Source: Bdellovibrionales bacterium | GTDB taxonomy: Bacteria; Bdellovibrionota; Bdellovibrionia; Bdellovibrionales; Bdellovibrionaceae | DNA: 64,000 nucleotides | Assembly: GCA_018266295.1 (NCBI GenBank) | Contig: JAFEAQ010000011.1 | Coordinates: forward strand, 248,001 to 312,000 | Direction of reading: 5' to 3' | Part shown: in pieces, positions 51,296 to 61,196 of the stretch | Layout: every line of letters starts with the position of its first letter | How positions within the stretch are numbered: position 1 is the first letter of the stretch | The notes under the pieces: model-generated | The model's database searches: none | Told to the model about the DNA's origin: nothing | What the model saw: the letters and a program-made list of their open reading frames with translations, nothing else | Position numbers and translations under genes: made by a program

Positions 51296-52528
51296 ATGAA
51301 ATTTCTAGTCCTATTCGCCACACTCTTCGGCATCCAGCTCAGCACCCTGGCTTTTGCGTCCTTGGCTCAAGCGCAAGAGTATCCTTACTTCGAATACACC
51401 GCTTACGGTTACTTCACAGCTCGTCAGTACGACACTTTCAAAACGGTGCAAAACCTGAATCCCTATACCAAACGTGAAATCGATCCTACCGAGTTCTCTT
51501 TGGAAGGGAAACTTTATTTAACAAATTCCTCGGCCATCGAATTTGAAGTGGAATTTGAACACGGCGGTGCGGGCTCCGCGATGGAGTTTGATAACTTCGA
51601 AGAATTTGGCGAATTTGAAACCGAAATCGAAAGAGGCGGCGAAGTTGTTCTTCATGAGATCTATTACGAAAAGTACTTCGACAACAAAGTAGAATTGAAG
51701 GCCGGTAAAGCTCCCCTTTTCATTTCTTTGGGTTCCATCCTGACGAGTCCAAAATCCCGTCTAGCGGTGAATGCCTCTGACGCTGAACTTCGCATGCTTC
51801 CTGAAGGCTGGACCGAGCTTGGTGTCCAAGTTGAAAAGCGCTTTGGTCCGATTAAAATTGGTGCCGGTATCGTGAATGGTTTGGATTCTGAGTTCTATAA
51901 CTCACCGACTTGGATCGGCAACGGTTATCAGCGTCGTTTTGAATCCACCAACACCGATGACGTTGCCGGCTTACTTAATATCGAGTACGGCTCTGTGAAA
52001 GAAGCTTACGGGATGGCGATCGCCGGTTACTACGGCGATAGCCAAAACAATCGTTACAAAAAAGACAAGCTCACAGTTCCGGCCCATGTCGGTTTGGTAT
52101 CTGCCATTGTGAACTACCGTTTTGGCCGCGTGGGTATCATGGGTCAAGGCATCTGGGGTCAACTCGAGAACGCGGACAAGATTTCTGCTGCTAATAACAA
52201 CATGGCCAACGTCGTGAAACCAAAGCAGCCGAACTTGGGCTCGAGAGCCGCTTTGCAAACAATTCAGTTATCTTACATGCTGACGGACGACTTGGGTGTC
52301 TACATTCAGCGTGAACACGTCAATACTTTTGAAGATGTTGTCGGTAACAATTTCGTCGATCCCCGCTATGACTCGGAGACAAACTCTATCGGTCTTTCTC
52401 AGTGGTGGGATCAGTACTGCTTCGTCAAAGTTCAGTACGGCAAAGAGAAAACTCAGCTTGTGGGCTTGCCAGAGACTTCGAATCTGCGCATCGCTTTCGG
52501 TTTCGATTTAGATCAGCTTACAGATTAA
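51296..52528 (+). CDS. Outer-membrane porin-like protein
   Basis: This 410-residue protein has a signal peptide (LAQAQEY) and a beta-barrel-like body with alternating aromatic residues, an acidic stretch (EFEVEFEHGG, FEEFGEFETEIERG) and a C-terminal strand ending FGFDLDQLTD. It probably forms an outer-membrane channel for the imelysin operon downstream. ACGGAGA precedes the ATG. The specific family is not certain. Confidence 0.78.
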   Translation: MKFLVLFATLFGIQLSTLAFASLAQAQEYPYFEYTAYGYFTARQYDTFKTVQNLNPYTKREIDPTEFSLEGKLYLTNSSAIEFEVEFEHGGAGSAMEFDNFEEFGEFETEIERGGEVVLHEIYYEKYFDNKVELKAGKAPLFISLGSILTSPKSRLAVNASDAELRMLPEGWTELGVQVEKRFGPIKIGAGIVNGLDSEFYNSPTWIGNGYQRRFESTNTDDVAGLLNIEYGSVKEAYGMAIAGYYGDSQNNRYKKDKLTVPAHVGLVSAIVNYRFGRVGIMGQGIWGQLENADKISAANNNMANVVKPKQPNLGSRAALQTIQLSYMLTDDLGVYIQREHVNTFEDVVGNNFVDPRYDSETNSIGLSQWWDQYCFVKVQYGKEKTQLVGLPETSNLRIAFGFDLDQLTD

Positions 52529-52576
52529 TTTTTAAAACGTTTATAAAAAAACCTGACTCTGTCAGAGGAGAATAAA

Positions 52577-53656
52577 ATGAAAAACTGGATCGTAGCATTG
52601 GTATTATCCGCGGGCGTGACTGCTCATGCGGCATCTAACCAGGAAATCATCAATAACGTCGCTGTGAACGTCATCACTCAAACTTACAAAGACTTGGCTT
52701 CACACGCAGCTGATTTGAAAGCAAAAGTAGATGCCTTTGCTCAAGCTCCAACGGAAGAAAACTTGGCAGTGGCTCGTCAAGCTTGGCGCGACACGCGCGT
52801 TCCTTGGGAAGCTTCTGAAGCTTTCTTGTTCGGTCCCGTAGAAGGTTTGGGTTTGGACCCAATGATGGATACTTGGCCTTTGAACAAATTGGATTTGGAC
52901 GCCGTTTTAGCTTCTAACCGCAATTTGACGCCTGATTTCGTTCGCGGCTTGGGCACAAACGTCCAAGGCTTCCACACGATTGAGTATCTTCTCTTTGGCG
53001 ATGGCGTGAACGGTCCAAATAAAGCACTTGCGGCTTTCAACGTGAAACAACTTCAGTACTTGCAAGCGACTTCAACGCTTTTGGCTGAATACACGGGCCG
53101 CTTGGCTTTTGCTTGGACAAACAACTACGATCCTGAAAATCCATCAGCCCCTGGCTACATGGAAATCATCCGCAATCCAAATATGAGAAACCCGGTTTAC
53201 ACTTCTGAGCGCGCCGTTCTTGAAGAGCTGATCCGCGGTATGATGGGCATCGCTGATGAAGTGGGCACAGGTAAATTATCTGATCCTATGGGTGGCGACA
53301 TCCATGCCGCAAACCCTGCGTTGGTTGAGAGTCCGTTTGCTTGGAACTCTTTGACAGACTTCGCTTACAACATCCGCTCTATTAAGAGTGTCTACACTGG
53401 CGCTTATGGCACCACTCAAGGTGCGGGCATCCGCGACTTCGTTGCCGACCGCGACCCCGCTTTGGCGGCAAAAGTAGATGCGAAAATCGATTCTTGCATC
53501 GCTTTGATCTTGGATATTGCAGGCCCCAACAAAATGGATTTCCGCCAAGCGATCTCTGATCCAGCAGGCCGCGCTCGTACAAATACAGCCATCGCCGCTT
53601 TGGGTGAATTGCACTTGATGTTGCAAGACCAAGTCTTACCTCTTCTTGATCAATAG
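52577..53656 (+). CDS. Imelysin-family (M75) periplasmic protein
   Basis: This 359-residue protein has a signal peptide (VTAHAAS) and the imelysin signature GFHTIEYLLFG (GxHxxE, residues 131-136), with a helical body and WRDTRVPWEASEAFLFGPVEGLG. Imelysins are typically iron-regulated, and relatives bind iron. GAGGAG precedes the ATG. The adjacent porin and diheme oxidoreductase fit an iron-uptake unit. Confidence 0.9.
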   Translation: MKNWIVALVLSAGVTAHAASNQEIINNVAVNVITQTYKDLASHAADLKAKVDAFAQAPTEENLAVARQAWRDTRVPWEASEAFLFGPVEGLGLDPMMDTWPLNKLDLDAVLASNRNLTPDFVRGLGTNVQGFHTIEYLLFGDGVNGPNKALAAFNVKQLQYLQATSTLLAEYTGRLAFAWTNNYDPENPSAPGYMEIIRNPNMRNPVYTSERAVLEELIRGMMGIADEVGTGKLSDPMGGDIHAANPALVESPFAWNSLTDFAYNIRSIKSVYTGAYGTTQGAGIRDFVADRDPALAAKVDAKIDSCIALILDIAGPNKMDFRQAISDPAGRARTNTAIAALGELHLMLQDQVLPLLDQ

Positions 53657-53669
53657 TAACGGAGAAAAT

Positions 53670-55169
53670 ATGAGAAGACTCGTCTTCCTCAGCTTGTTCA
53701 TTTCTATTCCGGCGTTGTCACAGACAATGCCGGACTTCGTTTCCGTCAAAGCCCTTGGCGGCGACACCACGGTTTATTTTAAGGGACAATCGATTCAGTC
53801 CTTCAACCAGCCCGCTGCTAATCTGACTGCTGATGAAGTCGCTCGCCACGTCGATGGCGATGCTCAATTCGAGAGAAACTTTTCTGACGACCCTTCTAAT
53901 TTTAATTATGGCTTAGGCCCGGTGTTTAACAACACGAGCTGTGCTTCATGCCACGCAAAAGACGGCCGCGGCGCTTTGCCGGTGGTACCAGGTGGCAACA
54001 CTTGGGTGCAACTGATGCAAAATGAATCTGTCTTCTTGCGTATCAGTATTGAAGACGGCTCCGAAGCGACTCAGCAAAAAACAGCGACGAATCACTGGGG
54101 CGCTCCAAAAGCGGTTCCTGGTTTTTCGACGCAGCTGTTTCATTTAGGCTCATACGGTCTGCGTGAGGATCTTCCGGGCGTTGGCCAGGCTCAAGTGTTT
54201 ATGAACTATGAAAAGTTCACGTTCACTTATCCAGATGGCCGCGCGGTTGAGCTTCGCCGCCCGATCTTCCGTATTGAAAATCCTTACGACATGGTGGTGG
54301 ACCAGTACACCGGCGCAAAACGCAGCCGTATCTATGAGGCCGATGTTCGCACCGGCGCTCGGATGGGCACACCGATGATCGGTTTGGGTTTACTTGAAGC
54401 GATCAATGAATCTGACATCCTGGCTTTGGCTGCCCGTGATCTTTCAAACGAAGGCGTGCATGGAAAGCCAAACTACGTTTTAGACATTGAAAAACAAATG
54501 GCTGGCAATCCTTATCCGGTGAGCCTCGGCCGATTTGGTTTAAAAAACAATACACCTAGCGTGTTCCATCAATCTTTGGGGGCACTTCAAGGCGACATCG
54601 GTGTCACGAACTATGCTTTCCCGATCGAAAGCATTTTCAATACTCCGCTCTTTGATGCTTTCAAACAAAAGCTTGGAACTCTAAAAATTGAAGCCACTAA
54701 CGAAGTTGCCGATGCGTTGGTTTTCTACTCACGCACGCTGGCTGTTCCTGGACGCCGTGACACTGAAAGCGAAATCGTTCAGCGTGGTGGTCAACTCTTT
54801 GCCGATGTCAGTTGCACAAGCTGCCATCAGCCAAGCTTCACAACCGGCAATCACAAGATCGTGGCTCTTGCGAATCAGAAGATCTATCCGTTCACGGATA
54901 TGCTTTTGCATGATATGGGCGACGGACTTGCCGATGGTCGCCGTGATTTCGATGCCACTGGCCGCCAATGGAAAACTCGCCCGCTTTGGGGGATTGGGCA
55001 AACTCAGACCATCAACCCACGCGCTGGTTTCTTGCATGACGGCCGCGCTCGCACGCTGGAGGAAGCAATCCTCTGGCACGGTGGCGAAGGTGAATACTCG
55101 AAGAATAAATTCGTGAACCTGTCGCAAGACAATCGCGATGCTCTAGTGGCTTTCTTAAAGTCGCTCTAA
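53670..55169 (+). CDS. Diheme oxidoreductase-like (DUF1111) c-type protein
   Basis: This 499-residue exported protein has a signal peptide (PALSQ) and two heme c motifs, CASCH at 91-95 and CTSCH at 382-386. The spacing and surrounding text (GLGPVFNNTSCASCHAKDGRG; RGGQLFADVSCTSCHQPSF) match the DUF1111 diheme family related to cytochrome c peroxidases. It presumably oxidises or reduces a periplasmic partner, perhaps iron. It follows imelysin by 13 bases and ends in a terminator. Confidence 0.88.
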   Translation: MRRLVFLSLFISIPALSQTMPDFVSVKALGGDTTVYFKGQSIQSFNQPAANLTADEVARHVDGDAQFERNFSDDPSNFNYGLGPVFNNTSCASCHAKDGRGALPVVPGGNTWVQLMQNESVFLRISIEDGSEATQQKTATNHWGAPKAVPGFSTQLFHLGSYGLREDLPGVGQAQVFMNYEKFTFTYPDGRAVELRRPIFRIENPYDMVVDQYTGAKRSRIYEADVRTGARMGTPMIGLGLLEAINESDILALAARDLSNEGVHGKPNYVLDIEKQMAGNPYPVSLGRFGLKNNTPSVFHQSLGALQGDIGVTNYAFPIESIFNTPLFDAFKQKLGTLKIEATNEVADALVFYSRTLAVPGRRDTESEIVQRGGQLFADVSCTSCHQPSFTTGNHKIVALANQKIYPFTDMLLHDMGDGLADGRRDFDATGRQWKTRPLWGIGQTQTINPRAGFLHDGRARTLEEAILWHGGEGEYSKNKFVNLSQDNRDALVAFLKSL

Positions 55170-55172
55170 AAG

Positions 55173-55198
55173 AAAAAGCGGCTTAGGCCGCTTTTTTT
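55173..55198. terminator. Bidirectional terminator
   Basis: AAAAAGCGGC, TTAG loop and GCCGCTTTTTTT immediately follow the DUF1111 stop. The stop codon of the convergent MCP gene lies within the loop. Confidence 0.9.
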
Positions 55199-57027
55199 AT
55201 TTCCCCTTGGCCGTAGACCACTTGATTCAGGTCTTTGACCACGTTTTCCATCAACACTGACTGATTATGGATCTCATCGGACGTGCTTGCAATCTGCTCG
55301 GAAGAGGCCGCGTTTGATTGCACCGACGAATCCAGCTGATTCATCGCACTGCTGATCTGACCGATGCCGTGCGATTGCTCTTCGCTCGCTGTGGCGATCT
55401 CGTCGTTGAGGTCTGCCACCTTCTTGACGGAAGACACGATGCTCTTAAGCACGGTGCCGCTGTCATTGGCTTTCTGTGAGCCATGCTCAACCTTTACAAC
55501 GCTGTCCTTGATGAGGTCGCTGATATCTTTCGCAGCCACAGCACTCTTTTGTGCGAGGGCACGAACGGCGTCGGCGACAACGGCAAAGCCTTTCCCTTGC
55601 TCGCCGGCACGTGCGGCTTCAACCGCCGCGTTGAGTGCCAGCAAGTTCGTCTGGAAGGCAATATCGTCGATGACGTTAATAATTTCCTCGATCTTATGTG
55701 AAGACTCGGTGATTTCAGCCATTGAAGTCATGAGCTGCTGAATCTCGTTTTCACCTTTTTGAGCGGCATCAGAAGACTGCTTTGAAAGTGACGCGGCTTC
55801 TTTCGCATTGGCCGCGTTCATTTTCACCATGGAACTGAGCTCCTCAAGAGACGCCACGGTTTCTTCAAGCGAAGCGGCAGAGGCTGTTGACGACTCTGAC
55901 AAAGACTGCCCGGCCGTCGAGAGCTGCTGGATGGCCTCGGTCACTGTGTTTGAAGACTGACTGAGCTTCTTTGAAAGAGCGCTGACTTGATTTGCAATAC
56001 GGCGAGATACCAGCATCACAGTTCCCAAAAGAAGAACCAGACAAACCACAGACACTGTGACTTGGAACACCGTTGCCTTGTTCGCTTCTGCAAGAATCGC
56101 CGAGGTTGGAGTGCGGATCACAAGACCCCAGTTCTGTTCTGACTCTGCTAACTTCACGGGCACAACCACGTAGTGATAATCCGTGGAGCTCTCTGGATCT
56201 TTACCACTAACAGAGAACTCTTTACCCTCTTGAATGGATTTCATGATCTCATCCTGGCTGAAGCTGAACTTCGCAGGCTTGGTGATCAAATCTTCATTGG
56301 GATGAACGACATAATTCCCGTTGGTTGAGATCAGATAAGCTTCGCTCTCAGAGTACGGTTTGATTTTGGCTATTTGATCTTTCACTTTCAGCAGTGGAAA
56401 ATCCACACCGGCAACGCCGACAAACTGGCCTTGGTAGAAAATCGGCACAACCGCCGAAGACATCAACACCATTTGGCCGTTCACAGGATACTTATATGGC
56501 TCGACCATGGTTTCTTTTTTTCGCTGGCGAGGAACAACGTAGAAGTCGCCGTCACCCGGCTTTTCGTAATCAACAAGGGCCGCGAGTGAAGGTTTCCCTT
56601 CTTTATCATAACTCCAGTACGGCACAAAACGGCCGGTGGCATCGTGACCCGGAGTGTTTGCATAACTCGCATCTTTTCCGTCGTAGGCGTTTGGCTCCCA
56701 ACCTGTCCATGTGCCAATCAGAGTTTTATTACGAATTAACGTTTCGCGGAGGTCCAAGTTCATCTCTTCACGATGAGCAATGCCATTGGCTTTTTCTGCC
56801 TCTTCAATGATCGCAAATGAGCGAGCCACCGTGAACGCATGTTCAAGATCAATGCGAATTTCGTTGGCGCTGGCGACGGCTGCTTTTTCCGTAATGGTTT
56901 CAGCATCGCTCAATGATTTTTCGCGGCTGTTTTTAGTGTTGATGTACGCGTTGAATCCCATGGCGGCAGAGGCGATCAAAACGATCGGCAGGGCCATCTG
57001 CATCTGAATCGACATTTTGCTAGACAT
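55183..57027 (-). CDS. Methyl-accepting chemotaxis protein with dCache sensor
   Basis: This 614-residue protein has a membrane segment at about residues 10-27, an extracellular dCache-type sensor ([54 protein letters not shown]), a second membrane segment near 320-342, and the conserved signalling tip [30 protein letters not shown]. No separate HAMP domain is evident. There is no C-terminal CheR pentapeptide. The ligand is unknown; dCache sensors often bind small organic molecules or amino acids. Confidence 0.93.
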   Translation of the reverse strand: MSSKMSIQMQMALPIVLIASAAMGFNAYINTKNSREKSLSDAETITEKAAVASANEIRIDLEHAFTVARSFAIIEEAEKANGIAHREEMNLDLRETLIRNKTLIGTWTGWEPNAYDGKDASYANTPGHDATGRFVPYWSYDKEGKPSLAALVDYEKPGDGDFYVVPRQRKKETMVEPYKYPVNGQMVLMSSAVVPIFYQGQFVGVAGVDFPLLKVKDQIAKIKPYSESEAYLISTNGNYVVHPNEDLITKPAKFSFSQDEIMKSIQEGKEFSVSGKDPESSTDYHYVVVPVKLAESEQNWGLVIRTPTSAILAEANKATVFQVTVSVVCLVLLLGTVMLVSRRIANQVSALSKKLSQSSNTVTEAIQQLSTAGQSLSESSTASAASLEETVASLEELSSMVKMNAANAKEAASLSKQSSDAAQKGENEIQQLMTSMAEITESSHKIEEIINVIDDIAFQTNLLALNAAVEAARAGEQGKGFAVVADAVRALAQKSAVAAKDISDLIKDSVVKVEHGSQKANDSGTVLKSIVSSVKKVADLNDEIATASEEQSHGIGQISSAMNQLDSSVQSNAASSEQIASTSDEIHNQSVLMENVVKDLNQVVYGQGEIKKAA

Positions 57028-57167
57028 GAACTCCCCTTGTTAAAAGGACCTCTGTTTATTCGGATTTTGCGCTGCAAAGCTTCAGTGAAGGGCCGGATAA
57101 ATTTCTGTCAATGTCTGAGAATGAGACGATGACTCGTGAGGACCGAACGTGGTAAACAATCCCTCGT

Positions 57168-57647
57168 ATGTCATTAAAAATTAGAAAAGCCGAAACTACA
57201 GATTGCAGTTTGATTCTTGAATTTATCAAAGGTTTGGCCGAGTACGAAAAGCTCTCTCACGAAGTGGTGGCGACACCGGAGCTTTTGCGCGAAAACCTTT
57301 TTGGCCCGCAACCAAAGGCGGAAGTTGTAATCGCCGAATGGAATGACAAACCTGCGGGCTTTGCCCTTTTCTTTCATAACTTTTCGACCTTCCTGGGGCG
57401 CCCCGGAATTTACCTCGAAGATCTTTTTGTGCTGCCAGACCTTCGCGGCCACGGCATCGGCAAAGGCCTACTAAAGCACCTCGCCCAAATCGCCGTCGAG
57501 CGCGGCTGCGGCCGCCTTGAGTGGTCCGTCCTCGACTGGAACAAACCCGCCATTGATTTTTACGTCAGCATCGGCGCGGGCCCGATGGATGAGTGGACCA
57601 TGTATCGTCTGACCGGCGACAAGCTTCGCGGCTTTGCTCAGAGTTAG
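57168..57647 (+). CDS. GNAT acetyltransferase, spermidine/diamine type
   Basis: This 159-residue protein begins LKIRKAETTDCSLILEFIKGLAEYEKL and contains YLEDLFVLPDLRGHGIGKGLLKHLAQIA with the RGxGIGK acetyl-CoA loop and WSVLDWNKPAIDFY. The pattern matches the SSAT-like diamine acetyltransferase subgroup. Substrate is a guess. No SD precedes the ATG. Confidence 0.88.
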   Translation: MSLKIRKAETTDCSLILEFIKGLAEYEKLSHEVVATPELLRENLFGPQPKAEVVIAEWNDKPAGFALFFHNFSTFLGRPGIYLEDLFVLPDLRGHGIGKGLLKHLAQIAVERGCGRLEWSVLDWNKPAIDFYVSIGAGPMDEWTMYRLTGDKLRGFAQS

Positions 57648-57723
57648 GGCTGGCGGGCCGCGGCTGGGCTTCCGCAGAAAAGCGGCCCGTGCGAGCGGTA
57701 AGTCTTAGCGTGAGATAGCGGCC

Positions 57724-57767
57724 CCCTCTGAATAAGGTCAACCTATAAGTTGACCCTATTCAGAGGG
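57724..57767. repeat. 44-nt hairpin repeat, copy 2
   Basis: The stem (outer CCCTCTGAATAAGGTCAAC) pairs with its partner with one A-C mismatch around loop CTATAA. It lies between convergent genes, as copy 1 at 34895-34938 does, with base changes that preserve pairing. Confidence 0.85.
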
Positions 57768-57866
57768 AGGCACTGAGAACATATAAACTTACTTATTCGG
57801 TCACTTCCGCAGGGGCTTTGGTTTATTATTCGTGTGTTTTGATTTCTTCTCGGAGCTTTATGCCAG

Positions 57867-58583
57867 CTATAGCGGGCCGACTTCGATCGTTGCAGGGAGT
57901 CCTAGTTTTTTGGCGTCAGGGCTTTTTGTGAAATCGATCTTCACTGCTCGCAGGGCGATGCCTGGTTTTGGGAACTTCAATTTTGAGCCATAGAGATCGT
58001 CGCCAACAATCGGGAACCCATGCGAGCTCAGTTCATAACGAAGCTGATGCGGGCGTCCCGTCAGAGGATGCAACTCCCAGCGAAGCCACTCGCTGCTCGC
58101 AGGCTTGCCGCCTTCGCCCGCCGCCGCTGCGACAGGACCTAAGTAAATCGCCTCTGTCTCGCTCGGTTTTCCAGTGGCGTGATCGTAAGCACGGCGCTTG
58201 CCGCGCAAAAGACGGCTTTTCCACAGAAACCGATCCCCTGAATTCAACGACAAAGCTTTGCGGTCGTTTTTTACGTTGGCTGGAATATGATCAAAGTTTT
58301 GATCGCTCGTGAAAGCCTGATAAACTTTGAAGACGCTCTTGTGTTCAAACCAGGCGTTGGCGATCGCGTGAGCCTTTGCATTCCGCGCAAACATCACCAA
58401 GCCCGACACTTCAAAATCCAAACGATGCACCGGAAAGATCTGCTCGCCCATCTGGTTTTGCAATGCTAAGCCCAAACACTCCCGCTCATCGCGCGCGCCT
58501 TCGCGGCTCGGAGTCGTCAGCACCATCGCAGGCTTATCCAGCACCACGAAGTTTTCGTTTTGAAAAACGATTTCTAATTTCAT
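57867..58583 (-). CDS. RluA-family pseudouridine synthase
   Basis: This 238-residue enzyme converts uridine to pseudouridine in rRNA or tRNA. The catalytic D56 lies in HRLDFEVSG, and NENFVVLDKPAMVLT is the N-terminal family motif. It lacks the S4 RNA-binding domain. It overlaps the rlmE-type gene by four bases (ATGA), so the two RNA-modification enzymes are translationally coupled. The target uridine is unknown. Confidence 0.9.
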   Translation of the reverse strand: MKLEIVFQNENFVVLDKPAMVLTTPSREGARDERECLGLALQNQMGEQIFPVHRLDFEVSGLVMFARNAKAHAIANAWFEHKSVFKVYQAFTSDQNFDHIPANVKNDRKALSLNSGDRFLWKSRLLRGKRRAYDHATGKPSETEAIYLGPVAAAAGEGGKPASSEWLRWELHPLTGRPHQLRYELSSHGFPIVGDDLYGSKLKFPKPGIALRAVKIDFTKSPDAKKLGLPATIEVGPL

Positions 58584-59173
58584 GATTTTTTATTCAGCCC
58601 GACGAGGAAGATCTCTTTTGAAATCTTGCGCGTGCTGTCTGGCTTCACGGCTTCGAATTTTTGGAAATCTTTTTTAATTTCATCACGAAGTTTGCCGAAC
58701 TCATCACTATGGAAAAGCTTGCATACAAAGTGTCCGCCCGGCTTCAAGAATCTGCGAGCCACGTCCAACGCAAGCTCACAAAGAGCCATGGAGCGCGCCT
58801 GATCCGTGAAACGATGGCCGGTGGTGTTGGGGGCCATATCTGACATCACGATTTCAAACGGCGGCTGAAAACCGTGCTCTTTGAAAATATCCTCAAGCTT
58901 CAGATCATAAAGATCGGCTTGGATAAAGACCGCGTTTTTGAGCTTCACTGTCACAGGTTTTAAATCCACACCGAGGACTTTGCCGCCGGCACCGACTTTT
59001 TGCGAAGCATACTGAGACCAGGACCCTGGAGAGGCCCCGAGATCCAAAACCACCTGATTTGGTTTAAAGATTTTGTACTTCTTGTCGATTTCTTCGAGCT
59101 TGAAGACTGAGCGGGCCGCGTAATTCTCTTCTTTGGCCTTCTTAAAGTAATGATCTCGGGGGTTGTAAGTCAT
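58580..59173 (-). CDS. rlmE: 23S rRNA 2'-O-methyltransferase RlmE (FtsJ)
   Basis: This 197-residue enzyme methylates the 2'-O of the conserved uridine of 23S rRNA helix 92. The K-D-K-E tetrad is visible: KEENYAARSVFKLEEID, VMSDMAPNTTG, GHFVCKLFHSDEF and KISKEIFLVG. SAM motif I is LDLGASPGSWSQYA. A TATAGT hexamer ends seven bases before ATG 59173, with no SD. An earlier GTG is possible. Confidence 0.94.
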   Translation of the reverse strand: MTYNPRDHYFKKAKEENYAARSVFKLEEIDKKYKIFKPNQVVLDLGASPGSWSQYASQKVGAGGKVLGVDLKPVTVKLKNAVFIQADLYDLKLEDIFKEHGFQPPFEIVMSDMAPNTTGHRFTDQARSMALCELALDVARRFLKPGGHFVCKLFHSDEFGKLRDEIKKDFQKFEAVKPDSTRKISKEIFLVGLNKKS

Positions 59174-59259
59174 GGCGCGCACTATATCAGACTCCCCGGG
59201 TTGAAAAAAGCACCCTTTAGGGCTATTCTCCCAAATGTAAGAATTATCAAGGGGTTCTC

Positions 59260-59460
59260 ATGGAAATCGCACTGGTGATGGGTCTGTTTTTTCTGGTTTG
59301 TACGATGATCTTCGTGTTCATCGCGATTTTCTTACCAGAATGGGTCGGCATCACCGGCAAGAAAGCCCACGAGGTTATGCGCGAGCACGTTGAGTCCCCG
59401 CCCCAGGATAGCAAAGCCTCCGAAGAAGAGTCTTCCAAAGAAGAAACTCCTAAAAACTAG
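59260..59460 (+). CDS. Small membrane-anchored protein
   Basis: This 66-residue protein has one membrane segment (residues 3-28) and a charged Glu/Ser/Lys-rich tail. AAGGGG precedes the ATG. It is not a recognised family. Its stop overlaps the convergent MFS gene on a palindromic CTAG. Confidence 0.72.
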   Translation: MEIALVMGLFFLVCTMIFVFIAIFLPEWVGITGKKAHEVMREHVESPPQDSKASEEESSKEETPKN

Positions 59461-60701
59461 GCATCGAGCTCGCGGACCTTCCACAGAAGGGCCCCGCCAG
59501 CTAGGAACAGCACCAAAAGGCCCATCATGCCGTAGCGGTGCTCACCTGTCAGGTACACCGTCCAACCAACAATGAGTGGACCCAAGATCGAAGCAAACTT
59601 ACCCACCAAATTGAAAAGTCCAAAGTACTCGCCGCTGGATTCGCGCGGGATCATTTGCGCAAAGAAGCTGCGGCTTAAAGACTGCATGCCCCCTTGGAAC
59701 ATGCCGATGAAAATCGCCAGCACATAGAAGTGCCAGTCTTTGCTCATCTGAGTCGCAAGAACCACCGTGATTGCATAGGCTCCCACGCACATCAAGATCG
59801 GCTTACGGAGGCCAAAGCGATGTGTAACCGTACCGAAAGCCCATGCGCAGGGGAATCCCACGAACTGAGTGATCAGCAACGCAATCATCAGATTCTGCGC
59901 GCCAAGGCCAATCGCCACACCATAATCCACCGCCATCGTCATCACCGTGTAAACGCCGTCGATAAAGAGCCAGTATGATAGTACGAAATAGAAAAGATTT
60001 TTGTGGCGAACGAGATCCTTCATCGTGCGCAACAAGCTTGCGAAACTCAGGCTCATCATTTGACCGAAAGAGCCTTTAAATTCTGAGCGCGGCTCTGGCA
60101 CATTTTTCATGAGTGGGAAAGTAAAGATGAACCACCACACACTCACCGTTAGGAAAGAAAACTTCACAGCCCCCTCTTTGCCTTCAAACCCGAACTTCTC
60201 TGGGAAAAGGAGCATGATCACGTTGATTAAAAACAAAATCCCGCCGCCCAGGTAACCAAGGGCATAACCCACCGAAGAGGCGTAATCGAGTTTACGGCCC
60301 TCTGCCACGTAAGGCAGGAGCGAATCATAGAAAACGCAGCTCGCGTTAAAGGCCATCATCGAGATGCCATACGCAAGAATCGCCGGCCACCAGTCGCCTT
60401 GGCCGATAAAGTAAAGCCAGCCGCAACTTACCACGCCGAGGAGCATAAACAGAAAAAGATAAAGTTTTTTGTGAGATCGCAAATCTGCGACAGCCCCAAG
60501 GATGGGACTCAGCATCGCAATCACGAGACTAGAAACCGAGATCGCCGTTCCTAAACGATTGGTGGTGAGTGTAGAGTCAGCCCCTGCGCTCCAGTATTTT
60601 TGGAAGAAGAGCGGGAAGAATCCCGCCATCACTGTGGTCGCATAAGCACTATTGGCCCAGTCATACAGGGCCCAGCTAAAGACTTTTTTATCTTTGATCA
60701 T
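59457..60701 (-). CDS. UMF1/Atg22-like MFS transporter
   Basis: This 414-residue protein has 12 hydrophobic segments and the UMF1 opening SWALYDWANSAYATTVMAGFFPLFF. Further features are AVADLRSHKKLYLF (motif A) and MQSLSRSFFAQMIPRESSGEYFGLFN in the C-terminal half. Members of the vacuole effluxer-like group include amino-acid exporters, but the substrate here is not known. The start codon lies in a hairpin loop, and no SD is seen. Confidence 0.9.
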   Translation of the reverse strand: MIKDKKVFSWALYDWANSAYATTVMAGFFPLFFQKYWSAGADSTLTTNRLGTAISVSSLVIAMLSPILGAVADLRSHKKLYLFLFMLLGVVSCGWLYFIGQGDWWPAILAYGISMMAFNASCVFYDSLLPYVAEGRKLDYASSVGYALGYLGGGILFLINVIMLLFPEKFGFEGKEGAVKFSFLTVSVWWFIFTFPLMKNVPEPRSEFKGSFGQMMSLSFASLLRTMKDLVRHKNLFYFVLSYWLFIDGVYTVMTMAVDYGVAIGLGAQNLMIALLITQFVGFPCAWAFGTVTHRFGLRKPILMCVGAYAITVVLATQMSKDWHFYVLAIFIGMFQGGMQSLSRSFFAQMIPRESSGEYFGLFNLVGKFASILGPLIVGWTVYLTGEHRYGMMGLLVLFLAGGALLWKVRELDA

Positions 60702-60710
60702 GTCAAAGAT
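60690..60710 (-). promoter_or_regulatory. Hairpin enclosing the start codon of the MFS gene
   Basis: ATCTTTGA and TCAAAGAT form an eight-base stem whose five-base loop contains the ATG. An alternative stem with GATCAAA is also possible. It could regulate translation initiation. Confidence 0.45.
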
Positions 60711-60738
60711 CAAAACATGGAAAAGTCAGCGAATCAAC

Positions 60739-60990
60739 CTATCGAGGCAAGTTCACGCAGCTTCCGCCGCCCTGCTTTGCAAAATAGCAGACGATGCCCT
60801 TCTCGTCGTCGATCACACGGGTGTAATCACCGCTGATCTTTACTTTGAAGCCTTTGCTTGCCGCCGCTGGCTTACGGCCATCGGCTTTCGCGTGCTTTGC
60901 TGTCTTCTTTTTATTAGCCGCATAAGTTGCCGGGGTCGCAAAGCAAAGCCCTAACGCAACGATCGCAGCCATCAACTGAGCTGTTTTCAT
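60739..60990 (-). CDS. Small exported basic protein
   Basis: This 83-residue protein has a signal peptide (PATYAAN) and a Lys/Ala-rich segment followed by a small beta domain with two cysteines (IVCYFAKQGGGSCVN). GAGGAG precedes the ATG. No family is recognised. Confidence 0.75.
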   Translation of the reverse strand: MKTAQLMAAIVALGLCFATPATYAANKKKTAKHAKADGRKPAAASKGFKVKISGDYTRVIDDEKGIVCYFAKQGGGSCVNLPR

Positions 60991-61196
60991 AAAATCTCCT
61001 CACACAGCAAGCTCTTCGTCCTAAAGGCCAGATAACATTACAGCTCCATATCGTAATAATACGAATCTGATTTATTTTCTGGATAGAGCAGTCATTCCAT
61101 CTCAGAAGGACACATTTTCTGTCTCAGTTTATGACGAGAACATCATTCGACTCTGCCATCTGTTTTTCTGAAAATGCTGCTATCAGGAGGATTCTT

